A stretch of 18,217 nt of DNA from Clostridiaceae bacterium. Its GTDB lineage: Bacteria > Bacillota > Clostridia > Acetivibrionales > DUMC01. The stretch's first letter is position 1. Each line of letters begins with the position of its first letter. Of the stretch, positions 1 through 6,184 are shown one piece after another. The notes under the pieces were generated by a model, which ran no database searches, had not been told where the DNA came from, and worked only from the letters and a program-made list of their open reading frames with translations. Made by a program: the position numbers and the translations under genes. The stretch spans positions 1 through 18,217 of the forward strand of contig JAAZDH010000191.1 in assembly GCA_012512865.1 (NCBI GenBank). The letters are read 5' to 3'.

Positions 1-595
1 GGTTTTCCACCACCTCAAGGGCATGGGATGAAAAAAATACAGTTCCGCCATTATCGCAATGCTCCCTCATGATATCTTTCAACATCCTTGATGACTTGGG
101 ATCCAATCCGACCATGGGTTCATCCAGCACGAAAAGCCTTGGATTTGGCAGCAGCGCCGCGGATATAATCAGCTTTTGCTTCATTCCGTGGGAATAGGAA
201 CTTATTGGTTGCGCCAGTGCATCATATATTTCGAACCCCTTGGCGTATTTCTCCGTCCTTGCCTTGCGGATATGCAAATCAACATCGTACATGTTTGCTA
301 TAAAGTTGATGTAATCATTTCCAGTAATTCCATCAAAAATGGAAGAGTGGTCAGGTACATATGTAAATACCTTCTTTGCTTCCACCGGGTCATCGGCTAT
401 ATTTATACCGTCCAGTATGATTTGGCCTACCGTGGGATTTAACATCCCGGTAATCATCTTGATCGTGGTTGTTTTACCCGCTCCATTGGGACCAATAAAC
501 CCGAAAATCTCCCCGCGCTCTACCTCAAGACTTATATTATCAACAGCTTTCTTTGAGTTTCCGTATATTTTTGTAACGTTAACAAGTTCAAGCAA
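1..595 (-). CDS. ABC-2 type transporter ATP-binding protein (3' end outside window)
   Basis: ATPase subunit of an ABC exporter; it would power a separate membrane subunit expected just beyond the window. My translation gives 198 codons with no stop. Walker A GPNGAGKT is at residues 35-42, an ABC signature of the form SYSHGMKQ at about 133-140, Walker B LFVLDEP at 154-160 followed by the D-loop GLDP, and the switch histidine in SSHA at about 191. The Q-loop region reads YVPDH rather than carrying a clear glutamine, as in many drug/bacteriocin-immunity or NatA/EcsA-like ATPases. The start is TTG at 595, chosen because AAGGAGG (604-610) lies 8 nt upstream and no ATG fits. It starts only 15 bp after the preceding swrB-like gene, so read-through from the flagellar operon is plausible, but it is probably not a flagellar gene. 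Substrate cannot be told from sequence. Confidence 0.9.
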   Translation of the reverse strand, partial: MLELVNVTKIYGNSKKAVDNISLEVERGEIFGFIGPNGAGKTTTIKMITGMLNPTVGQIILDGINIADDPVEAKKVFTYVPDHSSIFDGITGNDYINFIANMYDVDLHIRKARTEKYAKGFEIYDALAQPISSYSHGMKQKLIISAALLPNPRLFVLDEPMVGLDPKSSRMLKDIMREHCDNGGTVFFSSHALEVVEN

Positions 596-603
596 CTGGA
601 TTT

Positions 604-610
604 CCTCCTT
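604..610 (-). promoter_or_regulatory. Ribosome-binding site fixing a TTG start for the ABC ATPase
   Basis: On the minus strand AAGGAGG directly follows the TAA stop (611-613) of the upstream gene and lies 8 nt before TTG at 595-593. This strong match decides the non-ATG start. Confidence 0.75.
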
Positions 611-1141
611 TTATACCCTGTTGGCCGATTTTAACACCAGTTGTACCTCTCCCTTTCCCATGCGAAGCTTGCGGGCTATCTCGCCTGTATCCATTCCTTC
701 CCTGGAAAGCCGCAGCACTTCCGAGTACTTACCACCTGATGGAAAAAGCTCTTCTTCAAAGGCCCGCTCATCTTGCCTTTTCCCTTTTTTTAAATGCATC
801 GAAAATGGCTTGTCTTTTCGGACTCCGCTCAAGCTGTTTAAAAGCTCTCTTGTTTCCTGGTTCAACCTGGCAATATCTGCTTCAATGCATTGCTTGGCGT
901 CCTGTAATTCATTCTTCTTCTTTTCCATTTCTGCCATGATATAACCGGAAAGCTTGTTCAATTCTTCAATGATTAATTCTGCATCATTAATAACTTCTTT
1001 CAGCTGTCTTTCCCTCTCATCGGCCAATTTAACGTATGTTGACAGTTTTTTATTCTCATTTAATATTAATACTATGCAAATTATTGCAAATGCCAGGCCG
1101 GTTAATAACGTGAAGACGCTATAAGGATTCAAAGGATTCAT
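611..1141 (-). CDS. SwrB/YlxL-like membrane protein, DUF6115-type
   Basis: A 176-aa protein with one N-terminal membrane segment (about residues 8-26), a long charged coiled-coil (about 30-115, rich in K, E and L), and a C-terminal helix-turn-helix-like module (about 141-174, with the pattern VLRLSREGMDTGEIARKL). This layout matches the DUF6115/DUF2802 proteins and resembles Bacillus subtilis SwrB, a single-pass protein encoded right after sigD that promotes activation of the flagellar export apparatus. Here it follows fliA, fapA and one small gene, which supports a flagellar role. The HTH-like tail more likely serves protein contact than DNA binding, since the protein is membrane-anchored (inference). 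Start ATG at 1141 has only a weak purine stretch upstream (GTGG about 8 nt away). I am confident of the family type, less so of strict SwrB orthology. Confidence 0.75.
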   Translation of the reverse strand: MNPLNPYSVFTLLTGLAFAIICIVLILNENKKLSTYVKLADERERQLKEVINDAELIIEELNKLSGYIMAEMEKKKNELQDAKQCIEADIARLNQETRELLNSLSGVRKDKPFSMHLKKGKRQDERAFEEELFPSGGKYSEVLRLSREGMDTGEIARKLRMGKGEVQLVLKSANRV

Positions 1142-1290
1142 CTTTTACCACTCGCTTTTTTATTATTTTTTGCTTTTTATGTTTTTGCTTTTTATGTTTT
1201 TGCTTTTTTTCTCTTTATGTTTTTATATTTTGGCTTTATGCTGTTGTATTTATCTTTTTTTTAACTGCTTTAACTTAGCGATTATGATCT
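1142..1290. repeat. T-rich spacer with a 15-bp tandem repeat
   Basis: A 149-bp AT-rich spacer. TTTTTGCTTTTTATG occurs twice perfectly in tandem (1167-1181 and 1182-1196), followed by a degenerate third copy (about 1197-1219) expanded by extra T and CTC. The strand bias makes the transcript A-rich. No hairpin terminator was seen. The repeat ends about 25 nt upstream of the ATG of the swrB-like gene. Confidence 0.8.
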
Positions 1291-1572
1291 TCACACCTTT
1301 ACATCTATTGTTTCATTTCCCTTCTTTTTATTTCTTTTCTGCCTTGCATCCTCCCTGCCGGGCATGTTTTCCTTTTCTTTTAACGATACCTTGCCATGCC
1401 TGATATTTTCCCTGTGGTGCACCTGTTTCAAGTCCCTGTTTATCTCCTCTTTAAATTCCACGTAACCGTACTGCTGTGATATTGCTCCTTTTTGATGCAC
1501 ATCATTGCTTATCTTGGACACTTCGGACATCTTGGGTATGATGACTTGAAAATCCACCGGCTTTATGGACAC
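1291..1572 (-). CDS. Small basic protein of flagellar operon, function unknown
   Basis: About 93 aa, soluble, with no membrane segment. The N-terminus (residues 1-20) has the pattern IKPVDFQVIIPKMSEVSK, which I recognise as typical of a small protein found next to fapA in many clostridial flagellar operons. The middle is polar (EFKEEINRDLKQV) and the C-terminal third is strongly basic and low complexity (KRNKKKGNE). The longest reading starts with ATG at 1581, but AGGAGG (1582-1587) abuts that ATG with no spacer. GTG at 1572 lies 9 nt from AGGAGG and begins the protein exactly at the conserved segment, so I chose it. No enzymatic motif is visible and I assign no function. Position between fapA and the swrB-like gene suggests a role linked to motility (inference). 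Confidence 0.7.
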   Translation of the reverse strand: MSIKPVDFQVIIPKMSEVSKISNDVHQKGAISQQYGYVEFKEEINRDLKQVHHRENIRHGKVSLKEKENMPGREDARQKRNKKKGNETIDVKV

Positions 1573-1581
1573 ATGCACCAT

Positions 1582-1587
1582 CCTCCT
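1582..1587 (-). promoter_or_regulatory. Ribosome-binding site that decides the GTG start at 1572
   Basis: AGGAGG on the minus strand ends immediately before an in-frame ATG (1581-1579), which is too close for normal initiation, and is 9 nt from GTG (1572-1570). Confidence 0.65.
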
Positions 1588-1702
1588 TTCTTACGCTTGC
1601 AAACCTTTTTCCCCTTCAAATTCCAGTCCTCGTCCCGACCCTAATCATGTACCTCATCTCATAATGAATTTTTTACTCATCCCGATCATCAACTTAGGTT
1701 GC

Positions 1703-1801
1703 CTTAATCCCTGTCACAGTGTCATTAACCCCATCCCCGTGTCACGCCTGTATCACCCGTGTCATTAATCCCGTCCCCGTGTCACCGTGTCACCCCGTGT
1801 G
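1703..1801. repeat. REP-like element with 40-bp period, GTGTCA / CCCGTCCCC type
   Basis: Two 27-bp units (1719-1745 and 1759-1785) differ at two positions; each begins GTGTCATTAA and ends TCCCCGTGTCAC, and they are spaced exactly 40 bp apart. A shortened unit (TTAATCCC then TGTCAC, 1704-1717) precedes them and extra CGTGTCAC/CCGTGTGA fragments follow (1784-1801). The segment is clearly more C/G-rich than its surroundings. Fragments of the type TGACAC...CCGTCCCC are a familiar dispersed repeat in Clostridia genomes, often linked to REP-associated (Y1) transposases; that link is from memory. It fills most of the 251-bp spacer (1573-1823) downstream of fapA. No transposase is present here. Confidence 0.65.
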
Positions 1802-1823
1802 AACCAAGCATCAGCCTCGTCAC

Positions 1824-3206
1824 TCACCTTAACGGCATAATCTTTATGTCCATACCATCCCTGTGAAGAGTACAATAATGCAAGTCTTCCTTTACAACCA
1901 GTACTGCAGGACCGATGGTTATTTTCGTGCCGGGGTATATTATGCCTAAGCATTTTATAATACCATCTTTTTCCATGTTTAACTGTTCTTCAATTTCTTC
2001 AATTTCAGATGTCAACTGGTAATACTTGTTTATATAAGTCTGTTTTGTGTTCAAACTCCTTTCCAGCAATTCTTCTTTTTCCCACCCAAGCTTGCTGCTT
2101 TCTTTTAACTTCATTAGCATGTTGACAACCATCTCGGTCTTTTTTATATTTTTTTCAAGCATGCTTATTTCCTGTTTTATTTCCTTGTATGTTTCCCGCA
2201 GCTTCGGGTCCGTTCCAACGTCAATTTCAGTGGCAGTTGATAACAAGGAACCAATTGTTTTTGCAACAACTTCTTTTCCCACCTTGATGTTCCCACCAAC
2301 CAAAAGGCCTTTCCTGCCCGTAAGCTCAAGTTTTCCCCCGCACTTGATATTGCTGTGCATTATAACTTCTGCTTTTATGTCTCCCTTTGCTTCAACATTG
2401 CTATGTTCAATATACCTTGCAACAACATTGCCTTCGCTTACTACCCGGGCCTTGCCGTTTCCCTGTATCCCCCTTCTTATCGTAATATCCCCGCCGGCTT
2501 TTATTAGTGCTGCCTCCACTACTCCCCATACTTCCAGGTTTCCGCGGACTTCAACCTTAAACCCTGATAATATATTCCCCTTGACAATCAGGTTCCCGAT
2601 AAAACTAATATTTCCGGTTGAATTATCAATATCACCTGAAATTTCGTGGGAAGGGTACACGTTAATTTTCCCATTGCTATATATTACCTGCCCGTCTATT
2701 AATGCGGTTATCATGTTAGTTTCGGCACAATACTCTACATTTTTCCCTATTGGCAGCTTTACCTGCTTGCCTTCCTTGCAAGGCATCACTTCCCCTGTTA
2801 CAGTTCTTCCATTCCTACCTGGCATGGGAGGTATTACCAGGCACAGTTCCTGGCCTTTTTCCACGTTTTCTATCAAGCCCAGGTTTCTGAAATCTACACT
2901 CCCATCCTCTAATATCACGGGCTTCCCGTCTTTTTTTATGTTAAAATAGAATTCCAACCTGCCATCGGTACCATCCACGGGATATGTTCCTTCTGCTACC
3001 AGTATTTCCTGGCCATGAATCTTTTTTTCTATAATATAATTTAAAATGTCTTCCTTTATTCCGTAAATTACATTTTTTTCTTTTAAAATACTCATTATTT
3101 CATGCAAAGAAGGTATTTCACCATCAGGGTTAGCACGGATAATCAAGTATGCTTTCATTTTATCAGGAGATATTCTAACATCAACATGTTTGGTAATGCC
3201 TTCCAT
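1824..3206 (-). CDS. fapA: FapA family protein (DUF342, flagellar assembly protein A)
   Basis: 460 aa, soluble. The N-terminal region (about 1-160) is the FapA N-domain and includes LCLVIPPMPGRNGRTVTGEV near 122-141, typical of the family. Residues about 165-335 form repeated short beta strands with glycines (GDIDNSTGNISFIGNLIVKG and similar), the expected right-handed beta-helix like that of MinC-C/bactofilin-type folds. A coiled-coil follows (about 340-425), then a short C-terminal beta domain. DUF342 proteins commonly sit in flagellar operons of Clostridia; the family is linked to flagellar assembly in Vibrio, where FapA affects polar signalling, but the biochemical role is not settled. 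ATG at 3206 has AGGGA about 6 nt upstream. It is 42 bp after fliA, probably co-transcribed. Confidence 0.88.
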   Translation of the reverse strand: MEGITKHVDVRISPDKMKAYLIIRANPDGEIPSLHEIMSILKEKNVIYGIKEDILNYIIEKKIHGQEILVAEGTYPVDGTDGRLEFYFNIKKDGKPVILEDGSVDFRNLGLIENVEKGQELCLVIPPMPGRNGRTVTGEVMPCKEGKQVKLPIGKNVEYCAETNMITALIDGQVIYSNGKINVYPSHEISGDIDNSTGNISFIGNLIVKGNILSGFKVEVRGNLEVWGVVEAALIKAGGDITIRRGIQGNGKARVVSEGNVVARYIEHSNVEAKGDIKAEVIMHSNIKCGGKLELTGRKGLLVGGNIKVGKEVVAKTIGSLLSTATEIDVGTDPKLRETYKEIKQEISMLEKNIKKTEMVVNMLMKLKESSKLGWEKEELLERSLNTKQTYINKYYQLTSEIEEIEEQLNMEKDGIIKCLGIIYPGTKITIGPAVLVVKEDLHYCTLHRDGMDIKIMPLR

Positions 3207-3248
3207 AATTGTTCCCTGCCTTACTACGCTTGTAATTATATTGCCTTC

Positions 3249-4022
3249 TTATTCTTTCATGTACTTGGACAATTTTCCTCTCAATCTTAACACGGCCTTG
3301 GTATGTAACTGGGACACCCTTGATTCCGAAACGTTAAGTATTGCCCCGATTTCTTTCAATGTCAACTCCTCGTAATAATACAATGAAATAACCAGCTTTT
3401 CTTTTTCCGGTAGGCTGTCAATTGCCTCACCCAGGACGCTTTTCAGTTCAATTAATTCAAGGTGACTATCAGGCCTCTCGTCGCTTCTTTCCTCTATCAG
3501 GCCGGAATCCGGCTGGAAATTCTGCTCAAGGTATTCTTCCAATGAAACAAGGGAACTGAAATTAATATTGTTTAACAGCTTGTTGTATTCATCCAGGGGT
3601 ATGCCCATATTATCTGCTACTTCCTTGTCAGTAGGAGTTCTCCCGTTCTTTACCTCCAACTCCGTGTACAGTCTTTCCAGCTCTTTACTCTTCTGCCTTA
3701 AAGACCTTGGTACCCAATCCAGTTCCCTTATACTGTCTATTATGGAACCACGTATTCGCAATGCGGCATAGGTTTCAAATTTTACTCCCTTGCCGATGTC
3801 AAACTTGTCTATGGCATCAATTAAACCAAACACTCCAAAACTAATAATATCGTCATATTCTATACTTGAGCCGAAATATATATTCATCCTGCCCGCAATA
3901 TATTTTACAAGGTATAGGTATTCCTTGATTAGTCTTTCTCTTATCAAAGGGTCCCTTGTTTCGTAGTATTGTTTCCATATTTCGTTTTTTTCAACATCCG
4001 GAATCATTCTTGTCTTCTTCAA
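3249..4022 (-). CDS. fliA: RNA polymerase sigma factor for flagellar operon (sigma-D / FliA)
   Basis: 257 aa, close to B. subtilis SigD (about 254). Region 2 is clear (YLYLVKYIAGRM, then DDIISFGVFGLIDAIDKFD and VKFETYAALRIRGSIIDSIR, about 35-98); region 3 follows (VPRSLRQKSKELE to about 165); region 4 is at about 195-250 (LPEKEKLVISLYYYEELTLK then the HTH EIGAILNVSESRVSQLHTKA). It directs RNA polymerase to late flagellar and chemotaxis promoters and is normally held by the anti-sigma factor FlgM, which is not in this window. The start is TTG at 4022 with GGAGG 10 nt upstream; an internal ATG at codon 6 has no comparable site. Its place at the end of the che block mirrors B. subtilis. No GCCGATAA-like sigma-D -10 box was found upstream, so no autoregulatory promoter can be claimed here. 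Confidence 0.95.
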   Translation of the reverse strand: MKKTRMIPDVEKNEIWKQYYETRDPLIRERLIKEYLYLVKYIAGRMNIYFGSSIEYDDIISFGVFGLIDAIDKFDIGKGVKFETYAALRIRGSIIDSIRELDWVPRSLRQKSKELERLYTELEVKNGRTPTDKEVADNMGIPLDEYNKLLNNINFSSLVSLEEYLEQNFQPDSGLIEERSDERPDSHLELIELKSVLGEAIDSLPEKEKLVISLYYYEELTLKEIGAILNVSESRVSQLHTKAVLRLRGKLSKYMKE

Positions 4023-4088
4023 TTTTAGAAAACCTCCGCATTGCCTTTATTTTTATATTTATACCAAAAAGCTTTATTCTTAATGTTA

Positions 4089-4343
4089 TTATGCATTCTC
4101 TTTGCCGCCAACAGCTTCACAGGTGTCTTGCAAATTATTATCCTGCTTTTCCTTTTTTATGCTTTCATGTAATTTCTCAACATTGCTCCTTATAAACAAG
4201 CCAAGCATAAAAAACAGGACAAGGCTTATTATCATTCTTACGTATATTTCTCCCTGGCCGACTCCCCGGATGTAACTGGTTATACTAATAATAATCGCCA
4301 TTAACAAGCTTAGCAAAAAAGGTAGTACTCTCATGTACTGCAT
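4089..4343 (-). CDS. Small two-helix membrane protein, function unknown
   Basis: 84 aa. Two hydrophobic segments (about residues 5-23 and 35-52) are separated by a short polar loop containing SYIRGVGQGE; the C-terminal third (about 53-84) is charged and hydrophilic (KLHESIKKEKQDNN). By the positive-inside pattern the tail is probably cytoplasmic (inference). It lies 15 bp after cheD and 66 bp before fliA, so it is very likely part of the operon. I do not recognise a named family; similar small membrane ORFs occur at this place in other clostridial fla/che operons. The start may be ATG 4343 (AGGACA very close, GAGGG 12 nt away) or ATG 4334 (AGGA 11 nt away); they differ by three residues. Confidence 0.7.
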   Translation of the reverse strand: MQYMRVLPFLLSLLMAIIISITSYIRGVGQGEIYVRMIISLVLFFMLGLFIRSNVEKLHESIKKEKQDNNLQDTCEAVGGKENA

Positions 4344-4358
4344 TGTCCTGGTTCCCTC

Positions 4359-4868
4359 TCATATTTCCTTTATTCCAAATCCCAAGGTCTTAACAATTAA
4401 CTTTCCGTCGCTTGAATAAAATTCTATGGTGCGCCCGTAATTTCCCCCCACATCTTCCGCAATAATTGGTATGCCCAGTTCCCACAGTCTTTCTCTTGCT
4501 GCAATGATATTCCTTTCTCCTATTCTCATTATATCGGTGGCATCATTAAATGTAAACATCTGGGCGCCACCTACCAGCTTTGCAACTATATTTTCTTTTG
4601 AGGCCCCGCTTTTCATCATTTTTTCCAGTAACTCCAATATAGCCGTATCTACAAATTTGCCCTTGTTTATATTAATCTTGTCATTCTTTATCTGCAGGCT
4701 TGAAGGAAGCATCACGTGTGCCAAGCCTATTGCTTTCGTTTCCCTGTCGTACAATGCAATTCCTATACATGAACCAAGGCCAAGTGTGGCAAGTATCCCA
4801 GGATGATCCAGCACCTCCAGTTCAGCCATCCCAATTTTAACGCTTCTGGTGCAACAATTGTCATTCAT
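4359..4868 (-). CDS. cheD: Chemoreceptor glutamine deamidase CheD
   Basis: 169 aa, the usual size. CheD deamidates specific glutamines in methyl-accepting chemotaxis proteins and binds CheC, stimulating its CheY-P phosphatase activity. Catalytic Cys34 lies in the GLGSC motif (30-34), His51 in GLAHVMLP, and the conserved KLVGGAQMF is at about 96-104, so the thiol active site looks intact. The C-terminal AEDVGGNYGRTIEF is family-typical. Its ATG overlaps the cheC stop by 4 nt (ATGA), indicating translational coupling and matching their partnership in one complex. An extra cysteine pair (Cys5-Cys6) near the N-terminus is a minor oddity. Confidence 0.95.
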   Translation of the reverse strand: MNDNCCTRSVKIGMAELEVLDHPGILATLGLGSCIGIALYDRETKAIGLAHVMLPSSLQIKNDKININKGKFVDTAILELLEKMMKSGASKENIVAKLVGGAQMFTFNDATDIMRIGERNIIAARERLWELGIPIIAEDVGGNYGRTIEFYSSDGKLIVKTLGFGIKEI

Positions 4869-5491
4869 TTACTATCTACTCCTAATGCCTTCATTAGTAT
4901 CTCAAAAGATTCTAAAGCAGGAACCAGTATAAAATGCCCTTTTATATCCGCGGTTCCTTCTGAAAACTTTGTTTCTATGTATAATACCACATCACTAACT
5001 TTGCCATATTCTATTGCAGGAACGCTTAGTATTGCTCCGGCCATATCTATGGCTATGCCTGGAACAGATGTCCTCACCCTTAAACCTGTTAAACTTGCCA
5101 GGGCTGAAAGGTATGATCCGGCCACTATATTTCCTACTTCTTTTATTACTGATATTTCAATATTTTTAAGTTCTCCAAGATCAACGCCGGTTACCCGGTT
5201 CATCATTAATATGTTATCAGCCAGTGCAAGGGCTGTTTTATATTCCATTATGAACAATATGTACCCGGGCAAATCTCCAAGTATTTTTATCAGGACTCCT
5301 GCCACCGGCTCTTCAGCACTTCCCATTAATTCGCTTACCTTGCTAAACACCATAATTTTCACTTTTGGAACATCCATTGTTATTTTTTTCTTTAAAAGCT
5401 TAGCCAGGGCGGTTGCCGCATTGCCTGCTCCAATGTTTCCCGTTTCTTTTAAGACATCCATGTAAAAATCATTGATTTTCATGCCAATCAT
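4865..5491 (-). CDS. cheC: CheY-P phosphatase CheC
   Basis: About 208 aa, matching B. subtilis CheC (209). It dephosphorylates CheY-P and acts with CheD in adaptation. Both copies of the phosphatase signature ExxN are intact: ETGNIGAGN near residue 16-24 and EVGNIVAGS near 118-126, as in class I CheC proteins with two active sites. Three ATGs are possible (5494, 5491, 5482). AGGAAG lies only 2 nt before the first and 5 nt before the second, so I place the start at 5491; the third (MKINDFY) is also conserved-looking but far from the site. The gene overlaps cheD by 4 nt. Upstream is a 133-bp spacer carrying a pentanucleotide repeat array. Confidence 0.93.
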   Translation of the reverse strand: MIGMKINDFYMDVLKETGNIGAGNAATALAKLLKKKITMDVPKVKIMVFSKVSELMGSAEEPVAGVLIKILGDLPGYILFIMEYKTALALADNILMMNRVTGVDLGELKNIEISVIKEVGNIVAGSYLSALASLTGLRVRTSVPGIAIDMAGAILSVPAIEYGKVSDVVLYIETKFSEGTADIKGHFILVPALESFEILMKALGVDSK

Positions 5492-5536
5492 CATCTCTTC
5501 CTATTATTCAATTCCCTATTGCTATTTCCTTGTCTT

Positions 5537-5606
5537 CAATTCATACCAACTCAATCCGGTTCAATTCATTCCAATTCAATTTAGTTCAGTTCAATTCAAT
5601 CTAATT
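5537..5606. repeat. Degenerate 5-bp tandem array, (CAATT)x14
   Basis: Seventy bases hold 14 consecutive in-phase 5-bp units of CAATT (AATTG on the transcribed-sense strand). Five units are exact, five differ at one base, three at two and one at three. The array occupies most of the 133-bp cheW-cheC spacer and ends about 45 nt upstream of the cheC start. It is read across by a spurious plus-strand frame rich in QF dipeptides, which is a consequence of the repeat, not a gene. Confidence 0.85.
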
Positions 5607-5627
5607 CAAAATCTAATAATATCAAAT

Positions 5628-6074
5628 TCAATTCTTTATTATTTCTTCAACATTTAATAGTATAATCATTTTGTCATTGACCTTTCCCAATCCCAGGTAA
5701 TACTTGCAGGTATTTTCATTTCCCAGGCCTGTTGCTTTTTCAATGTGATTCTTGTTAACTTGTACAACCTCATACACCCGGTCAACCTTTATTCCAACAT
5801 TAATATCTTCCACGTTCGCTACCACTATCTTTGTTTCCTCGGTATCTTCCACGGTTTGAAAGCCCAGCTTGGCCCTTAAATCGAGTACCGGGACCACGTT
5901 CCCCCTTAAATTTATGACACCTTCCACGTAAAAAGGGGCTCCCGGCACCCTGGTCAGCGGTAAATTTTTTTCGATAATCGTTTCAATAAACTGGATATCT
6001 ATTCCATATTCATCTTCTCCAAGGCTGAAACTTAATACATTAAGATCCTTGTCCCCGGTTTTAATGTTTTCCAT
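5628..6074 (-). CDS. cheW: Chemotaxis coupling protein CheW
   Basis: 148 aa, a single CheW domain. It couples chemoreceptors to the CheA P5 domain in the signalling array. Typical features are LSFSLGEDEYGIDIQFIETI near 14-33, the LTRVPGAPFYVEGVINLRG block (about 40-58) and VVPVLDLRAKLG just after it, the core of the receptor/CheA-binding beta barrel. The end of the domain reads YYLGLGKVNDKMIILLNVEE. ATG at 6074 is preceded by AAGGAG with a 9-nt spacer. It follows cheA after a 110-bp spacer that is polypurine on the sense strand and carries direct repeats, an unusually long gap for this pair. Confidence 0.95.
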   Translation of the reverse strand: MENIKTGDKDLNVLSFSLGEDEYGIDIQFIETIIEKNLPLTRVPGAPFYVEGVINLRGNVVPVLDLRAKLGFQTVEDTEETKIVVANVEDINVGIKVDRVYEVVQVNKNHIEKATGLGNENTCKYYLGLGKVNDKMIILLNVEEIIKN

Positions 6075-6137
6075 GAAAAGCCACTCCTTTCTTTTCTTCC
6101 CTTCCTTTTTTCTTTTATTTCATTCCCTTTTTTCTAT

Positions 6138-6167
6138 TTTTTACTAAGACAGGTTTTTACTAAGACA
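6138..6167. repeat. 14-bp direct repeat, period 16, in cheA-cheW spacer
   Basis: TTTTTACTAAGACA occurs at 6138-6151 and again at 6154-6167 without mismatch, separated by GG. It lies between the cheA stop and the cheW ribosome-binding site. Confidence 0.85.
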
Positions 6168-6180
6168 TGGAACGGTTCCA
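6168..6180. repeat. Perfect palindrome TGGAACGGTTCCA after cheA
   Basis: Six-base arms TGGAAC/GTTCCA around a central G, four bases downstream of the cheA stop codon (6185-6187) in the direction of transcription. It could be an operator or a small mRNA hairpin. No U-run suitable for an intrinsic terminator follows directly on the sense strand, so it is not called a terminator. Confidence 0.6.
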
Positions 6181-6184
6181 CGTC

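Noticed and set aside
1719..1785. CRISPR-like array
   Set aside because: Only two full units with a 13-bp spacer and degenerate flanks; units are G/C-biased REP-type sequence and there are no cas genes.
1590..1823. Transcription terminator or end of the operon after fapA
   Set aside because: The REP-like repeats form direct more than inverted repeats and no stem followed by a U-run was found on the sense strand.
2047..2949. 300-codon plus-strand open frame
   Set aside because: It lies antisense to fapA, is Ser/Pro/Phe-rich as expected of a shadow frame, and fapA on the other strand has clear family motifs.
4023..4088. Possible promoter upstream of fliA (TATAAA in an AT-rich stretch)
   Set aside because: The AT-rich sequence gives several weak matches, none with a good -35 at correct spacing, so it is not distinguishable from chance.
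5472..5657. Plus-strand frame of 61 codons with repeated QF residues
   Set aside because: It is produced by the 5-bp CAATT array, overlaps the start of cheC and the end of cheW, and has no ribosome-binding site or family likeness.
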